Positions 15,856 to 25,442 of a DNA stretch of 64,000 bases are shown in pieces. Position numbers and translations under genes: made by a program. Position 1 is the first letter of the stretch, and every line of letters begins with the position of its first letter. Source of the stretch: Flavobacterium sediminilitoris (GTDB lineage Bacteria; Bacteroidota; Bacteroidia; Flavobacteriales; Flavobacteriaceae); contig NZ_CP090145.1 of the NCBI RefSeq assembly GCF_023008245.1, positions 1,302,001 to 1,366,000 on the forward strand. Reading direction: 5' to 3'. A model generated the notes under the pieces. The model did not search any database and had not been told where the DNA came from. It was given only the letters and a program-made list of their open reading frames with translations.

Positions 15856-18420
15856 GTGAACCCTAATATAATTACTTATATAATTTTGTTTGCCAATTTT
15901 TTTAAACAACTCTTTTCAAATAGCAGTTCAAATGCTTTTTGTGAACTCAAAAGACACAAAAAAAGTATCCAAAATCTACTAAAACCCTCTTTGTTAATGC
16001 TATTTTTGGCATTAATCAGTCAACCATCCCAATCCCAATCTATCGATTTAGGATCATTTTCAGGGCAACCTTTTAAAATTGGAGGAGGGATCTCAGCAGG
16101 AGCAACCTATTTTAATTCTAATAGAAATGCAAGAGAACCTTTCGTATATAATTTTACAGGAAACGTTAACCTTTCGTTCTATTCCTTTTCAATGCCTATT
16201 TCTTATAATTTCACCAACCTAGGAGGGCAATTAGACTATAAGATACCTTTCAATTTTAACAGATTAAGCATTAGTCCAAAATACAAATGGATTACGGCAC
16301 ATATTGGAGATGTAAGTATGACATTTTCTCCCTATTCATTAGCGGGGCATCAGTTTAGTGGAGCAGGAGTAGAACTAACACCAGATGGACCACTCAAATT
16401 CTCTGCCATGTACGGTCGATTTCTAAAGGCAGTAGAAGATGATGATAATCCAAATACCTTACCAGCTTTTAAAAGGATAGGATATGGTAGCAAAGTTGAA
16501 TATGTAAAAGATAAATTTAAAGTAGGGGTAATTGGTTTTTATGCTAAAGATATAATCAATTCATTACAATTCATTCCAGATGCTAAAGACATCACCCCAA
16601 AAGAAAATTTAGTAGTAAGTATTTCTGCAGAGGCAAAAATAAATGAAGACCTAAAATTATACACAGATATTTCTAACTCTTCTTTAACACAAGATACAAG
16701 AGCAGAAGATACCAATGAAAAAAAAGGAATAGCAAGCCTTTTCTTTAACAATAGAACCTCGACTCAAAATTTCAATGCCTACAAGGTAGGATTGGATTAT
16801 AAAATACAAAAAACAACATTAGGAACTAGTTTTGAAAGAGTAGACCCTAACTATCAAACTTTAGGAGCCTATTTTTTTGCTAACGATTTGCAAAACATAA
16901 TGGTTAATCTTTCTCGACCTTTTTTTAGCGACAAAGTGATGTTGCAATTAAATGTAGGAGTGCAAGAAGATAATTTAGACAATAAAAAAGTTACCACTAC
17001 TAATAGATTAGTTGGAACATTAAACGCATCAGCGCGTTTTTCCGAAAAATTAATATCTAATATCACAATAACCAATCAAACAACGACCACAAATGCGAAT
17101 CCAGATCAGTTTGCGCAGATCAATCAAGTAAACCCAGAGTTGAACAATGTAGATCAGATTAATTATAGACAATTATCAAGAAGTGCTAATATCAATACCA
17201 ATTACAATTTTGAAGCTACAAAAAAGAATAAAAAAAATATTGTTTTCAATTATTCTTTTAATCAAGTAGCAAACGAACAAGGAGGCATAATTCGTGTAGG
17301 ACAACTGTCATCTTTTCATAATTTTAGCACCAATTATTCACATGCTTTATTGAAGTCGAAATGGGCATTTTCATCTTCATTAAATTTTACCTATAGTACT
17401 ATAGGAATTATGGAAACTTCAACCTACGGAACTGTTTTAGGTGTCAATAAGAAATTTTTAAAAGACAAATTAACAACACAGTTCAGTACAGCTATTAATC
17501 AAAGCAATAGTGAAACATCTGCTGTTCGAAATCTCAACTTTAGACTCACATCGAGTTACAAATTGTTTGAGCAACACAATTTTAATCTTTCCGCATCACA
17601 AGTTTTTAGTAACGCTTCAGGAACAAATCCAAGACCAAGTATCAATGAAGTGACTGTAACTTTTGGTTATAATTATAATTTTGGTGGAGGAAAGAAAAAA
17701 GACAAAGAAACAGAAACCGTTCAAAAAGTTGAAAAAAACAGTTTAAAAGTAAAAATAGACGATGCCTATATAGAAAACGATGCTTTAAAAATCAAAAAAG
17801 CTATCGAAAAACAAATTGCAACGTTAGATTTTAAAAACTTAGATTCATTAAAGCAAAGTATAAATAATAGAAAAGCAGCAGTTTTTCAACAACTAGAAGC
17901 GTTTGATACTATTACCGATAAGAAGGCATTGAAAGAAAAAGACTTAAAAAATAGTATAGCAATATTGAATGAACAAATCCAAGAGATGAAACAATTTAAT
18001 ATAGAATATAATAAAATAGCAGAAAATGCAATCAAGCAACTTCTTTTCAATACACGCGACACGAATTTGTTTAATAAGAATTACTTCGTAAAAAAGTACA
18101 ATTTAAGTAATACAGAAGTAACAAGAAACAGGAAAGAACAATTCGAACAAATAGAACAAGCCATCCTAAAAGAGAATATTCCACTCGATAAAAAAGATGC
18201 TTTCGCAATCTCTCATCTCAAATTAGTATTGTTTTTAGAAGAAAATGAATCTGTCGATGAGGTAAAAGAGAAATACCAAAGCAGCATAGACAATGAAAAG
18301 CAAAATTGCTATATTCAATGGATAAATAAAGAAAAAGAAAATAAAATTATTGATAATTTAGAATTAAAATTAGCACAAAGCTTTATTCAAAAGTACCAAA
18401 CAAAATTCCAGATCAAATGA
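15856..18420 (+). CDS. Outer-membrane beta-barrel protein with helical C-terminal domain (up to 854 aa)
   Basis: The start is uncertain. GTG 15856 is the furthest upstream; ATG 15997 would remove part of the hydrophobic segment ending LISQPSQSQ. Residues about 60-610 show amphipathic beta-strands typical of a large outer-membrane barrel (FKIGGGISAGATYF, VTFGYNYNFGGG). The remaining 240 residues are Lys/Glu-rich and coiled-coil-like (LKIKKAIEKQIATLDFKNL, NSIAILNEQIQEMKQFN) and would lie in the periplasm or reach outward. It overlaps the toxin-like gene by four bases (ATGA), so the two are likely co-translated. By context it could be the pore or anchor for the toxin or the adhesin. I do not recognise a named family. 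Confidence 0.75.
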   Translation: MNPNIITYIILFANFFKQLFSNSSSNAFCELKRHKKSIQNLLKPSLLMLFLALISQPSQSQSIDLGSFSGQPFKIGGGISAGATYFNSNRNAREPFVYNFTGNVNLSFYSFSMPISYNFTNLGGQLDYKIPFNFNRLSISPKYKWITAHIGDVSMTFSPYSLAGHQFSGAGVELTPDGPLKFSAMYGRFLKAVEDDDNPNTLPAFKRIGYGSKVEYVKDKFKVGVIGFYAKDIINSLQFIPDAKDITPKENLVVSISAEAKINEDLKLYTDISNSSLTQDTRAEDTNEKKGIASLFFNNRTSTQNFNAYKVGLDYKIQKTTLGTSFERVDPNYQTLGAYFFANDLQNIMVNLSRPFFSDKVMLQLNVGVQEDNLDNKKVTTTNRLVGTLNASARFSEKLISNITITNQTTTTNANPDQFAQINQVNPELNNVDQINYRQLSRSANINTNYNFEATKKNKKNIVFNYSFNQVANEQGGIIRVGQLSSFHNFSTNYSHALLKSKWAFSSSLNFTYSTIGIMETSTYGTVLGVNKKFLKDKLTTQFSTAINQSNSETSAVRNLNFRLTSSYKLFEQHNFNLSASQVFSNASGTNPRPSINEVTVTFGYNYNFGGGKKKDKETETVQKVEKNSLKVKIDDAYIENDALKIKKAIEKQIATLDFKNLDSLKQSINNRKAAVFQQLEAFDTITDKKALKEKDLKNSIAILNEQIQEMKQFNIEYNKIAENAIKQLLFNTRDTNLFNKNYFVKKYNLSNTEVTRNRKEQFEQIEQAILKENIPLDKKDAFAISHLKLVLFLEENESVDEVKEKYQSSIDNEKQNCYIQWINKEKENKIIDNLELKLAQSFIQKYQTKFQIK

Positions 18421-21400
18421 TAAATAGTACATACAAAAAAGCAAATCGACTATTCTATACTCTAGTATTAGTATGTTTAGTGCAATTAGGTTGGGCACAA
18501 ATTTATCCTGTTCAGGTTAACAGTAATGTAATTCCTCCCTATTTATCATCTGTAGCAAAATACAGCACAACAACCGATCAAAAATATTTAGTCAATATTT
18601 TCACAAGCGATTTGAATGTGGTAAACAGGCAAGTCCGATTGAAACTATACATTCAAGGAAACGGCATTCAAGCGCAATCCACACCTGTTGTTGTTGGTGC
18701 TTCACCTTTATTCATAAACGGAGGAGAATCATTACAATTAAATAATTTAGACTTAGCGCCCTATTTTGAATTGCAAAACCTGCAAGGCATCAATCCATTG
18801 CAATATAGTGGTGTTCTTCCGCAAGGCAATTATAGTTTCTGTATAGAAGTCTATGATTTTATAACCAATCAACCTATCTCTCAAAAATCATGCACGTTTT
18901 TCTATTTCATTTATAATGATCCTCCTTTCTTAAACCTTCCTTTCAATCACGAAGTAATACATTTCCAAGACCCGCAAAACATCATTTTCACTTGGACACC
19001 AAGACACATCAATGCCACAAATATAGAGTATGAGTTCGTTTTAATTGAACTATTAGACAACCAAGCCCCGTCAAACTATGCTTTTATGGTGGGTGCTCCT
19101 ATTTGGCAGACAATTACGAATAACACTATTCTTCATTATGATTTCACCTTACCGCAATTAACCTTAGGTAAAAAATATGCTTGGCGAGTAAAAGCAGTAA
19201 GCCAACCGGGTTTTGGAGAAGACGCTGTTTTCAATAACAATGGCTATAGCGAAATATTCGATTTTGTATATGCAGGAAATTGTAATGCACCAGAATTTGT
19301 AATAGCACAGTCTGTTTCTGCCCGACAAGCCAAAATTATGTGGCAGAACAATCCAAATCATCTGTCCTATATCGTGCAATATAGAAAACTTGGAACAGAA
19401 ATTTGGTTTAATGCACCAGTAGCCAATAATGAAGCACAACTATTCGATTTAGAGCCGAGTACTACCTATGAATTTCAAGTAGGAGGTACTTGCTTAGGCG
19501 ATGTAACTACTTTTTCTGCCATTAATCAATTTACACAACCAGAAACGAATGTGGCTGTAATTGATTGTGGTATAGCACCCACAATCGATTTAGCGAATGT
19601 TACACTCTATTCTGAAGCATTAGCAGAAGACATGGTTTTCATGGCTGCCGATTTTGCAGTACATATTAATGAAGTTGAAGGAGTAGGAACCTATACAGGG
19701 AAAGGATGGACACGATTACCTTATTTAACCAATATTAAAATAGCGGTAGAGTTTGAAAACATCAAACTAAATTCCGAATTGCAATTAGTCGATGGAGAAG
19801 TAAGAGCACAGTATGACCCTGAGTGGAGTAATATTTTAGATGTTAACGAAGTAATCGATGTGGTTGAAAACGTTTTAGATAACTTTCAAGAGTCGAATGA
19901 TACACACAACCATACCGTAAATTATGTAATTGGAGATGTAAATAATATTGTAGTAGAAGATGGAAAAATACTAGTTACCAATCCAGACACAGGAATGGTG
20001 TCTAATATTTTCGATTTCGATCAAGGAGAAACAACGACTATTACAGATAGCGAAGGAAGTGTGTACACTGTAGATCCAAATGGGAATGTATCGTTTCAAG
20101 GACAAGGTGTAGGAATTGCAAATGCTTCTAATACAGAAAACCTAAATAGTAAAGGAGAAGTTATAGCACTATCAAACGTAGGAGCAAAAGTAGTTTTTAG
20201 TCGTAACGATCAAAGTGTCGCTTTTGACGATTCGAGTGCCAACTATTCGGGTGCTCCAAACAAATTAGCAGCAGAATACAAAACAATTAAAGACGGTTCA
20301 GGAAACGATTATCCTTTCTACTACAAAGGAATCATTAACAAAGAAGACGGAAAAGTAAGCTACGATTATGTAACTGCAAAAATCACCATTACCGATACTT
20401 TAATAGAAGCAAAAAACATTGTTTTTAATGTTAAAGGAATAAAAGTAAATGCAATAGACAGTACTACAGTAGGTAATGTAGTCACTAAAACTTTAAAAGT
20501 ACCTGCGTTTACAACAGAGGGAGATAATGAATTGTTAGCCTTAGTAAAAACCGATTCCTTAAAACAAAAAGTAGTGGGTGCCATGATGGTAGTACCTATA
20601 AAAGACATCGGTACAGTAAACATAAACCTAGTACCTGTAAATGGAGCAACCATTACACAAGCAGACATCCAAGCGATAAAGAATATATATGGCGGAGCAG
20701 GAGTTACTTTAAATATAACGACACTTCCAGCCCATACCGATGGGATTACAACCCTAGAATGTGGCAACAGTGGTTGGATTGCCAATTACACCAACGAACA
20801 AAATGCTTTTATAGATAGGTTTAAAGCAACAACAACAATAAATAACAATGCCTATTACCTTTTTGTTACCAAAGATATTACCCCTTCAAGACCATTATCA
20901 GGGTTCATGCCATTACACCGCCAATTTGGTTTTGTCTTCACAGGGCAAACAGGAACTGGAGAAATAAAACAAACTAACGGTTCTGGTTTAGCAACAGTAA
21001 TTGCGCACGAACTAGGACATGGTGCTTTCGAACTAGAACACCCTTGGGAAAAATACGATTACGATAAAAATGCTTATGCAACCAATTGGTTAATGGATTA
21101 TGCTAGCGGTACAAAATTACCCTATAGACATTGGCAACAAATCAGCCACCCAAAAACGAAGTTGTATTTGTTTCAGAGTGATGAGAGTGGGGAGCAAGTT
21201 ACAGATGAATTACTTGCAGCTCGCTTTATTGAATCAATAAGAGGCTATACCTACAATAATAATTCAATTTCTTCAAATTCACCTACATCAAATGGCACAT
21301 TGAATGATGTTATATCATTAAATGAAATATTAATTAATGCAAGTAATTTTGAAGATTCAAATTTTCATCTAATTGGTCAAAAAATAACAACAATTGATAA

Positions 21401-24029
21401 TCATGAGCTATTTTTTGATTTGAAAATTTCGGAGTTTAATAATAAGACTATTAATTTTAATAATTTAGTTAGTGAGCTAAAAATTAATAAATTTAATTCA
21501 CCTGATGGAAGTGAAACGCGCTATTATTATCCATATAACAATAATATTTCTTCACAAGAAAGTACATCATTAACATCTATTGCACCTAATTATAGTATTT
21601 TAAAAGGTGTATTGTTTGTAGTGCCTAATCAAAAAGTTAATGTTTTTGAAGAGAATGTATTGAATTTTAATTCAAATGTTTCAAAACAACAAAATTGGAT
21701 AGAAAAGATAAATACTGCAATTGTAAATAAAGATTATAGTACTATCCAAAAAATACCAGTAATAGCGCTTTCTTATACAAATATAAATGCAAGAATTAGT
21801 TTGTTTGAAGATATTGCAAAACAAAAATTAACCACAACAAATGGTTTTATAAGTAGGTTGTTTAGTGGAAATATAGACAAAGAAATAATTTATGTTTCCT
21901 TATTGAAATCCATTATCGATGACCAAACAAACGAAGAAAATAATGACCTTTTTAACTCTTTTATTAGTAAAGATTATAAAAAGATATATGATCAAATTGA
22001 TGATGAACAAACTAAATTAAAACTTTATAAAGCTGTTGCAAAATTAGTATCAAAATCGCAACAAGAAAATGTTTATAACAAATTCTTATCGATTTTTAAC
22101 GATAGTAATTTTGAAGACCAAAATAGCGAATTATTAGCTTCTATCCTTATGGGAATAGATGATTACAAAATAGACGAAACAAAAGTAAATATTTTAAACA
22201 TTATAAATTCACAAAATGATTTTAGTGGTATTAAAAATAGGTATCATAATTTAACAGGTTTAGATCAAGAATATTTCAATTATTATTTAACTAAATGGGC
22301 AATAGCATATTATAGTTCAGAATATCTAAACATCAAAAATAATTATCAAAGTTACTTAGATAATGGAGGAATAATGGAAGGTGCAGACCTTACAAATCCT
22401 AATTTCCAATATTTAAAAAGGGATTTTTTTAAGTTAGATTATTTAGGTATAGGCGCTATGTGTCCTAGCCAGTTAGATTGTAGCTATTTACAGCATTATA
22501 GTAGCTCTTTCAATCCTAATAAAGATTATTTTTTTAGTTTTGGTTATAAAAAATATAATCCTCAAATTCAAAAAAGTAATGATGTTATTTATTACAAAAC
22601 AGGAAAACCTTTTTCAGATTTTGTTTGTATATACTTTAATGAAGATTATAATTATCTAAATATTAAGAAAGGCAAACTAATAGTAGCTCCATTATTTTGG
22701 GCTGAAAATTTTGCAAATAAACATAATGATAAAATTGCTGGACAAACATTAACTGTAGCTTTAGAAGGTGCAGCACTAATTTCAATTCCATTTACAGCAG
22801 GACAAAGTGTAACGGTTGTAGAGGCAGGTTTAATGATAATTACTGGAACAAGTGCAATAGCTGTAGAACTATATGAAAATGAATTATTAGGGGTTGAGGG
22901 CGGAAAAGAATTTAAAGATGCAGTAACAGCAATAAATATTCTTACAGGTTCAGGAATAGCCATTCGATCTATTACTAGAGGTATTAGTTTTGAAGTTAAA
23001 ATTGATGATTTTAGAAATTTTATAAAAACAACTAGTTCCCAAAATATTGAAAATTTAAAGAACAGTTTAGCAAATGTTATCAAAAATTCAATAAAAGTAG
23101 GTAGTAGAATAAAGAATTTCAATATTGAAGAACTAAAAGCATTAGTCTATGAATTAGATTTAAAGAAAGCATTTCGCAGTAGTTTAAATAACACATATTG
23201 CAAAGTTAAAAATAATGTATTGGCTACAATTGTAAGTGCAAATATAGAATATGAAATTGCAACATTACGATATTTAGATGGTTTGCAAAGTAAAAATTTA
23301 TATTTAGCTTCAAAAGAAGGAATACAAATCATTCAAAATGTAAACGGTTATCAAAAAATAGGGGAGTTAGAAAATGTTTTTATAACCGAAAATAATCTTG
23401 TAAAAAATAAAAATGTATCCATTTATCTTAAAGAAAATAAAATATTCTTATATTTGGATGAAGTTGTTAATCAGGCAGGGAAGATTACTACAGCCGCTGA
23501 ACTTAAAGCATTTTTAAATACAGTTGATGAGACAACTACCATTGCTCAACTTGAACAAAAAGGTATAAAATCATTATTTAGAGGTACAACTAGAAGTAAA
23601 GCCGATAATACATTATTTCCTGGTAATCCAAATTCACAAGCATTTGGTATTTCAACTTCGACAGATCCAATAAAGGCAACTATATTTTCAATAGAAAGTG
23701 CAACAAGTAATGGTGCTTATAAAGGAGTTTTACAAATTGGATTGCCAAATGACTTGAAAAACATTGTTCTTTCTGCTCCTAATTATAGAGTGGGGTTGGA
23801 ATTAGAAGTGATACTTAAAACACCTGCGGATAATTTTGCAAATTTATCTAAAGTAGAAATTTCAGTAGAAGATGCTAGAAAATTAGTAAAAGAGGTATAT
23901 GGAGTAGACTTGCCAGCAAGAATAACCACACAAACAGATTCAAGATATTTATTAGAGACAATACCTGAGTCAAGTTTAGAAAAAGCGTACGAATTTTATC
24001 AAAAAGCATTTAAGTATAATATTAAATAA
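18417..24029 (+). CDS. Polymorphic-toxin-like protein: TANFOR-like N-terminus, FnIII, HExxH peptidase, C-terminal ADP-ribosyltransferase-like domain (1870 aa)
   Basis: The signal peptide ends at LGWAQ. Residues about 29-180 (YPVQVNSNVIPPYLSS, QVRLKLYIQGNGI, LNNLDLAPYF) match, from memory, the TANFOR domain of Bacteroidota toxins. Two FnIII-like domains follow to about 365. A zinc-peptidase motif HELGHGAFELEH has His864, His868 and His875, with LMDY downstream, and may release the toxin tip. After about residue 920 the sequence becomes AT-richer and variable-looking, with a hydrophobic stretch near 1440-1500. The last 155 residues look like an R-S-E ADP-ribosyltransferase: FRGTT (Arg1722), STS (1746-1748) and ELE (Glu1795, Glu1797). 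Its stop overlaps the start of the next gene by one base, as expected for toxin and immunity genes. The fold call is by motif only. Confidence 0.75.
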   Translation: MINSTYKKANRLFYTLVLVCLVQLGWAQIYPVQVNSNVIPPYLSSVAKYSTTTDQKYLVNIFTSDLNVVNRQVRLKLYIQGNGIQAQSTPVVVGASPLFINGGESLQLNNLDLAPYFELQNLQGINPLQYSGVLPQGNYSFCIEVYDFITNQPISQKSCTFFYFIYNDPPFLNLPFNHEVIHFQDPQNIIFTWTPRHINATNIEYEFVLIELLDNQAPSNYAFMVGAPIWQTITNNTILHYDFTLPQLTLGKKYAWRVKAVSQPGFGEDAVFNNNGYSEIFDFVYAGNCNAPEFVIAQSVSARQAKIMWQNNPNHLSYIVQYRKLGTEIWFNAPVANNEAQLFDLEPSTTYEFQVGGTCLGDVTTFSAINQFTQPETNVAVIDCGIAPTIDLANVTLYSEALAEDMVFMAADFAVHINEVEGVGTYTGKGWTRLPYLTNIKIAVEFENIKLNSELQLVDGEVRAQYDPEWSNILDVNEVIDVVENVLDNFQESNDTHNHTVNYVIGDVNNIVVEDGKILVTNPDTGMVSNIFDFDQGETTTITDSEGSVYTVDPNGNVSFQGQGVGIANASNTENLNSKGEVIALSNVGAKVVFSRNDQSVAFDDSSANYSGAPNKLAAEYKTIKDGSGNDYPFYYKGIINKEDGKVSYDYVTAKITITDTLIEAKNIVFNVKGIKVNAIDSTTVGNVVTKTLKVPAFTTEGDNELLALVKTDSLKQKVVGAMMVVPIKDIGTVNINLVPVNGATITQADIQAIKNIYGGAGVTLNITTLPAHTDGITTLECGNSGWIANYTNEQNAFIDRFKATTTINNNAYYLFVTKDITPSRPLSGFMPLHRQFGFVFTGQTGTGEIKQTNGSGLATVIAHELGHGAFELEHPWEKYDYDKNAYATNWLMDYASGTKLPYRHWQQISHPKTKLYLFQSDESGEQVTDELLAARFIESIRGYTYNNNSISSNSPTSNGTLNDVISLNEILINASNFEDSNFHLIGQKITTIDNHELFFDLKISEFNNKTINFNNLVSELKINKFNSPDGSETRYYYPYNNNISSQESTSLTSIAPNYSILKGVLFVVPNQKVNVFEENVLNFNSNVSKQQNWIEKINTAIVNKDYSTIQKIPVIALSYTNINARISLFEDIAKQKLTTTNGFISRLFSGNIDKEIIYVSLLKSIIDDQTNEENNDLFNSFISKDYKKIYDQIDDEQTKLKLYKAVAKLVSKSQQENVYNKFLSIFNDSNFEDQNSELLASILMGIDDYKIDETKVNILNIINSQNDFSGIKNRYHNLTGLDQEYFNYYLTKWAIAYYSSEYLNIKNNYQSYLDNGGIMEGADLTNPNFQYLKRDFFKLDYLGIGAMCPSQLDCSYLQHYSSSFNPNKDYFFSFGYKKYNPQIQKSNDVIYYKTGKPFSDFVCIYFNEDYNYLNIKKGKLIVAPLFWAENFANKHNDKIAGQTLTVALEGAALISIPFTAGQSVTVVEAGLMIITGTSAIAVELYENELLGVEGGKEFKDAVTAINILTGSGIAIRSITRGISFEVKIDDFRNFIKTTSSQNIENLKNSLANVIKNSIKVGSRIKNFNIEELKALVYELDLKKAFRSSLNNTYCKVKNNVLATIVSANIEYEIATLRYLDGLQSKNLYLASKEGIQIIQNVNGYQKIGELENVFITENNLVKNKNVSIYLKENKIFLYLDEVVNQAGKITTAAELKAFLNTVDETTTIAQLEQKGIKSLFRGTTRSKADNTLFPGNPNSQAFGISTSTDPIKATIFSIESATSNGAYKGVLQIGLPNDLKNIVLSAPNYRVGLELEVILKTPADNFANLSKVEISVEDARKLVKEVYGVDLPARITTQTDSRYLLETIPESSLEKAYEFYQKAFKYNIK

Positions 24030-24502
24030 TGAGAGAGTTATCAATTAGTGATATTTTTTTTAAATTAAATCAGCAAAATTACTTTAATGGGATACCTACA
24101 CTGTCACTGTTAGATGTTCCAACTGAAAAGGAGTTAAGTAGGGGACTTAGTAATAAAATGCTTGGTACTAACGAAATATTTATATTTGCTTCAGCTGATT
24201 TTACAGATGTTAAAACTGGTAGTGAATTTAATGTAATCTTTCCGTGGAAAAACCTACATGAATATGAAAAGTGTTCTTGTGTTTTAAATTATGTGTCTGT
24301 AAATCCAAATTATGAAACAGATTATCTTCCTAAAGGATATTCAGCCTTATGTATATTGGAATTTATAAATGGAACCCCCGAAATGTTGAGATTACTAGCA
24401 ATTTATGGAGAAAAAAAAGATTACACAAAGCACGATACATTGATTTTGACACAAAAAGAGGCATTAAATAGATTATTGAAAGAAATAGAAACCATTGTTT
24501 AG
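24029..24502 (+). CDS. Probable immunity protein to the upstream toxin (157 aa)
   Basis: The ATG overlaps the toxin stop (TAATG). It is a small, soluble-looking protein without signal peptide or membrane segment, as expected for a cytoplasmic antitoxin that blocks a C-terminal toxin domain. I do not recognise the family. Visible features are an N-terminal helix (ISDIFFKLNQQNYF), a beta-rich middle with a Cys pair (EKCSCVLNYV), and a C-terminal helix (KEALNRLLKEIETIV). The immunity role is inferred from position, size and coupling. A direct copy of the spacer repeat starts 29 bases downstream. Confidence 0.65.
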   Translation: MRELSISDIFFKLNQQNYFNGIPTLSLLDVPTEKELSRGLSNKMLGTNEIFIFASADFTDVKTGSEFNVIFPWKNLHEYEKCSCVLNYVSVNPNYETDYLPKGYSALCILEFINGTPEMLRLLAIYGEKKDYTKHDTLILTQKEALNRLLKEIETIV

Positions 24503-24531
24503 GTGGTTTTATTTTACATTTTGTAACACGA

Positions 24532-24707
24532 CCCGATAACTATGGTTTAAGCAAATAATAATTGTTAAAATTTTGAACTATTTTTTGCGAATAATTGAAT
24601 ATCTTTATGTTGGAAAAAACAATAGGTCTTGCGAAGTGGGAAGAAGACTCTATCTTCTTTCCTTTCAAAAGAAAATATGTTTTTTTTATGTTTATTATGC
24701 TATTTGT
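24532..24707 (+). repeat. Spacer repeat, copy 1
   Basis: About 175 bp beginning CCCGATAACTATGG, repeated with a few differences at 25153-25321. It contains a hairpin (GGAAGAAGA then TCTTCTTTCC near 24650-24662) and the core ATTGAATATCTTTATGTTGG. Copy 1 follows immunity gene 1; copy 2 begins in the last codons of immunity gene 2. An 84-codon frame starting at TTG 24629 runs through it but looks spurious. From 24708 to 24800 I see no gene. Confidence 0.85.
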
Positions 24708-24800
24708 TTTTTATCATAGAATGCGCAGCGGGTAAATCCTTTGTTAACAGGGACTTCAATGCCTATTATCAAATCATCTTTTCCAATCTTTTAATTTGTT

Positions 24801-25160
24801 ATGGAATATATTTTAGGAACACATATACATGGAGAAACTTCGAAAGTTTATCCTACTTTAAGAATAGAAAATACTTTTGAAAAATTAGCTATAATATCAT
24901 TACTTGATAGTGTTGATGATATTGGATGTTTTATTGAATGGCTACAGAAAGAAATAATTGACAAAAACATTTCTGATTATTCTTTTGAAAATGGAATTGA
25001 ATTTCAACCCATATTATTTGGTAGTAAAAAATCAAAAATTGCAGAGTATTTAGATGGAAAAATAGTAGGAGGACAAGAGTTTGATACTCAAGAATTTTTA
25101 GAAGTTTGCTATGCATGGAGGGATTTTTTGAAACGAATAGAAGATGAACAGTCCAGATAA
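24801..25160 (+). CDS. Orphan immunity-like protein (119 aa)
   Basis: A small acidic protein without signal peptide, starting at ATG 24801. Visible segments are THIHGETSKVYPTL, a likely helix SVDDIGCFIEWLQKEI, and a C-terminal FLEVCYAWRDFLKRIEDE. I do not recognise the family. It has no partner toxin of its own and sits behind the toxin/immunity pair between two copies of the same spacer repeat, as in arrays where immunity genes collect against other strains' toxins. That role is inferred. Its stop codon lies inside copy 2 of the repeat. Confidence 0.6.
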   Translation: MEYILGTHIHGETSKVYPTLRIENTFEKLAIISLLDSVDDIGCFIEWLQKEIIDKNISDYSFENGIEFQPILFGSKKSKIAEYLDGKIVGGQEFDTQEFLEVCYAWRDFLKRIEDEQSR

Positions 25161-25321
25161 CTATGGTTTAAGCAAATAATAATGTTAAAATTTAAAACTA
25201 TTTTTTGCGAATAATTGAATATCTTTATGTTGGAAAAAACAATAGGTCTTGCGAAGTGGGAAGAAGACTTTATCTTCTTTCCTTTCAAAAGAAAATATGT
25301 TTTTATGTTTATGCTATTTGT
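25153..25321 (+). repeat. Spacer repeat, copy 2
   Basis: Second copy of the repeat at 24532-24707. The central part, from TTTTTTGCGAATAATTG to GAAAATATG, is nearly identical (one C/T change in the hairpin loop). A short deletion follows in the T-rich part and the copies diverge after GCTATTTG. The copy starts within the last three codons of the preceding gene (CCAGATAA). Confidence 0.85.
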
Positions 25322-25442
25322 CTACCAACTTTGCAGCTGGGGCTAAAAATTTAAGTTTAAAAGAAAGAACTTTTAGGATGTTTTTTTCGATTTGTTTAAC
25401 TATGAAATAGAACAAAAGTTAGAATTAGAATACAATATTTAA
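25322..25442 (+). pseudogene. Possible decayed gene tail
   Basis: Two short frames could be joined by one frameshift: LSLKERTFR in one, then VFFDLFNYEIEQKLELEYNI and a TAA at 25440 in the next. This could be the end of a third, decayed cassette after repeat copy 2. There is no start codon and the reading is weak. Confidence 0.2.

Noticed and set aside
20366..20785. 139-codon minus-strand frame inside the toxin-like gene
   Set aside because: Antisense shadow of conserved coding sequence; no ribosome site or homology that I recognise.
22652..23122. 156-codon hydrophobic minus-strand frame opposite the toxin-like gene
   Set aside because: It mirrors the hydrophobic stretch of the sense protein and has no independent support.
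24629..24880. 84-codon frame starting at TTG
   Set aside because: It lies in the duplicated spacer and overlaps the better-supported gene at 24801 in another frame; the second spacer copy does not keep it open.
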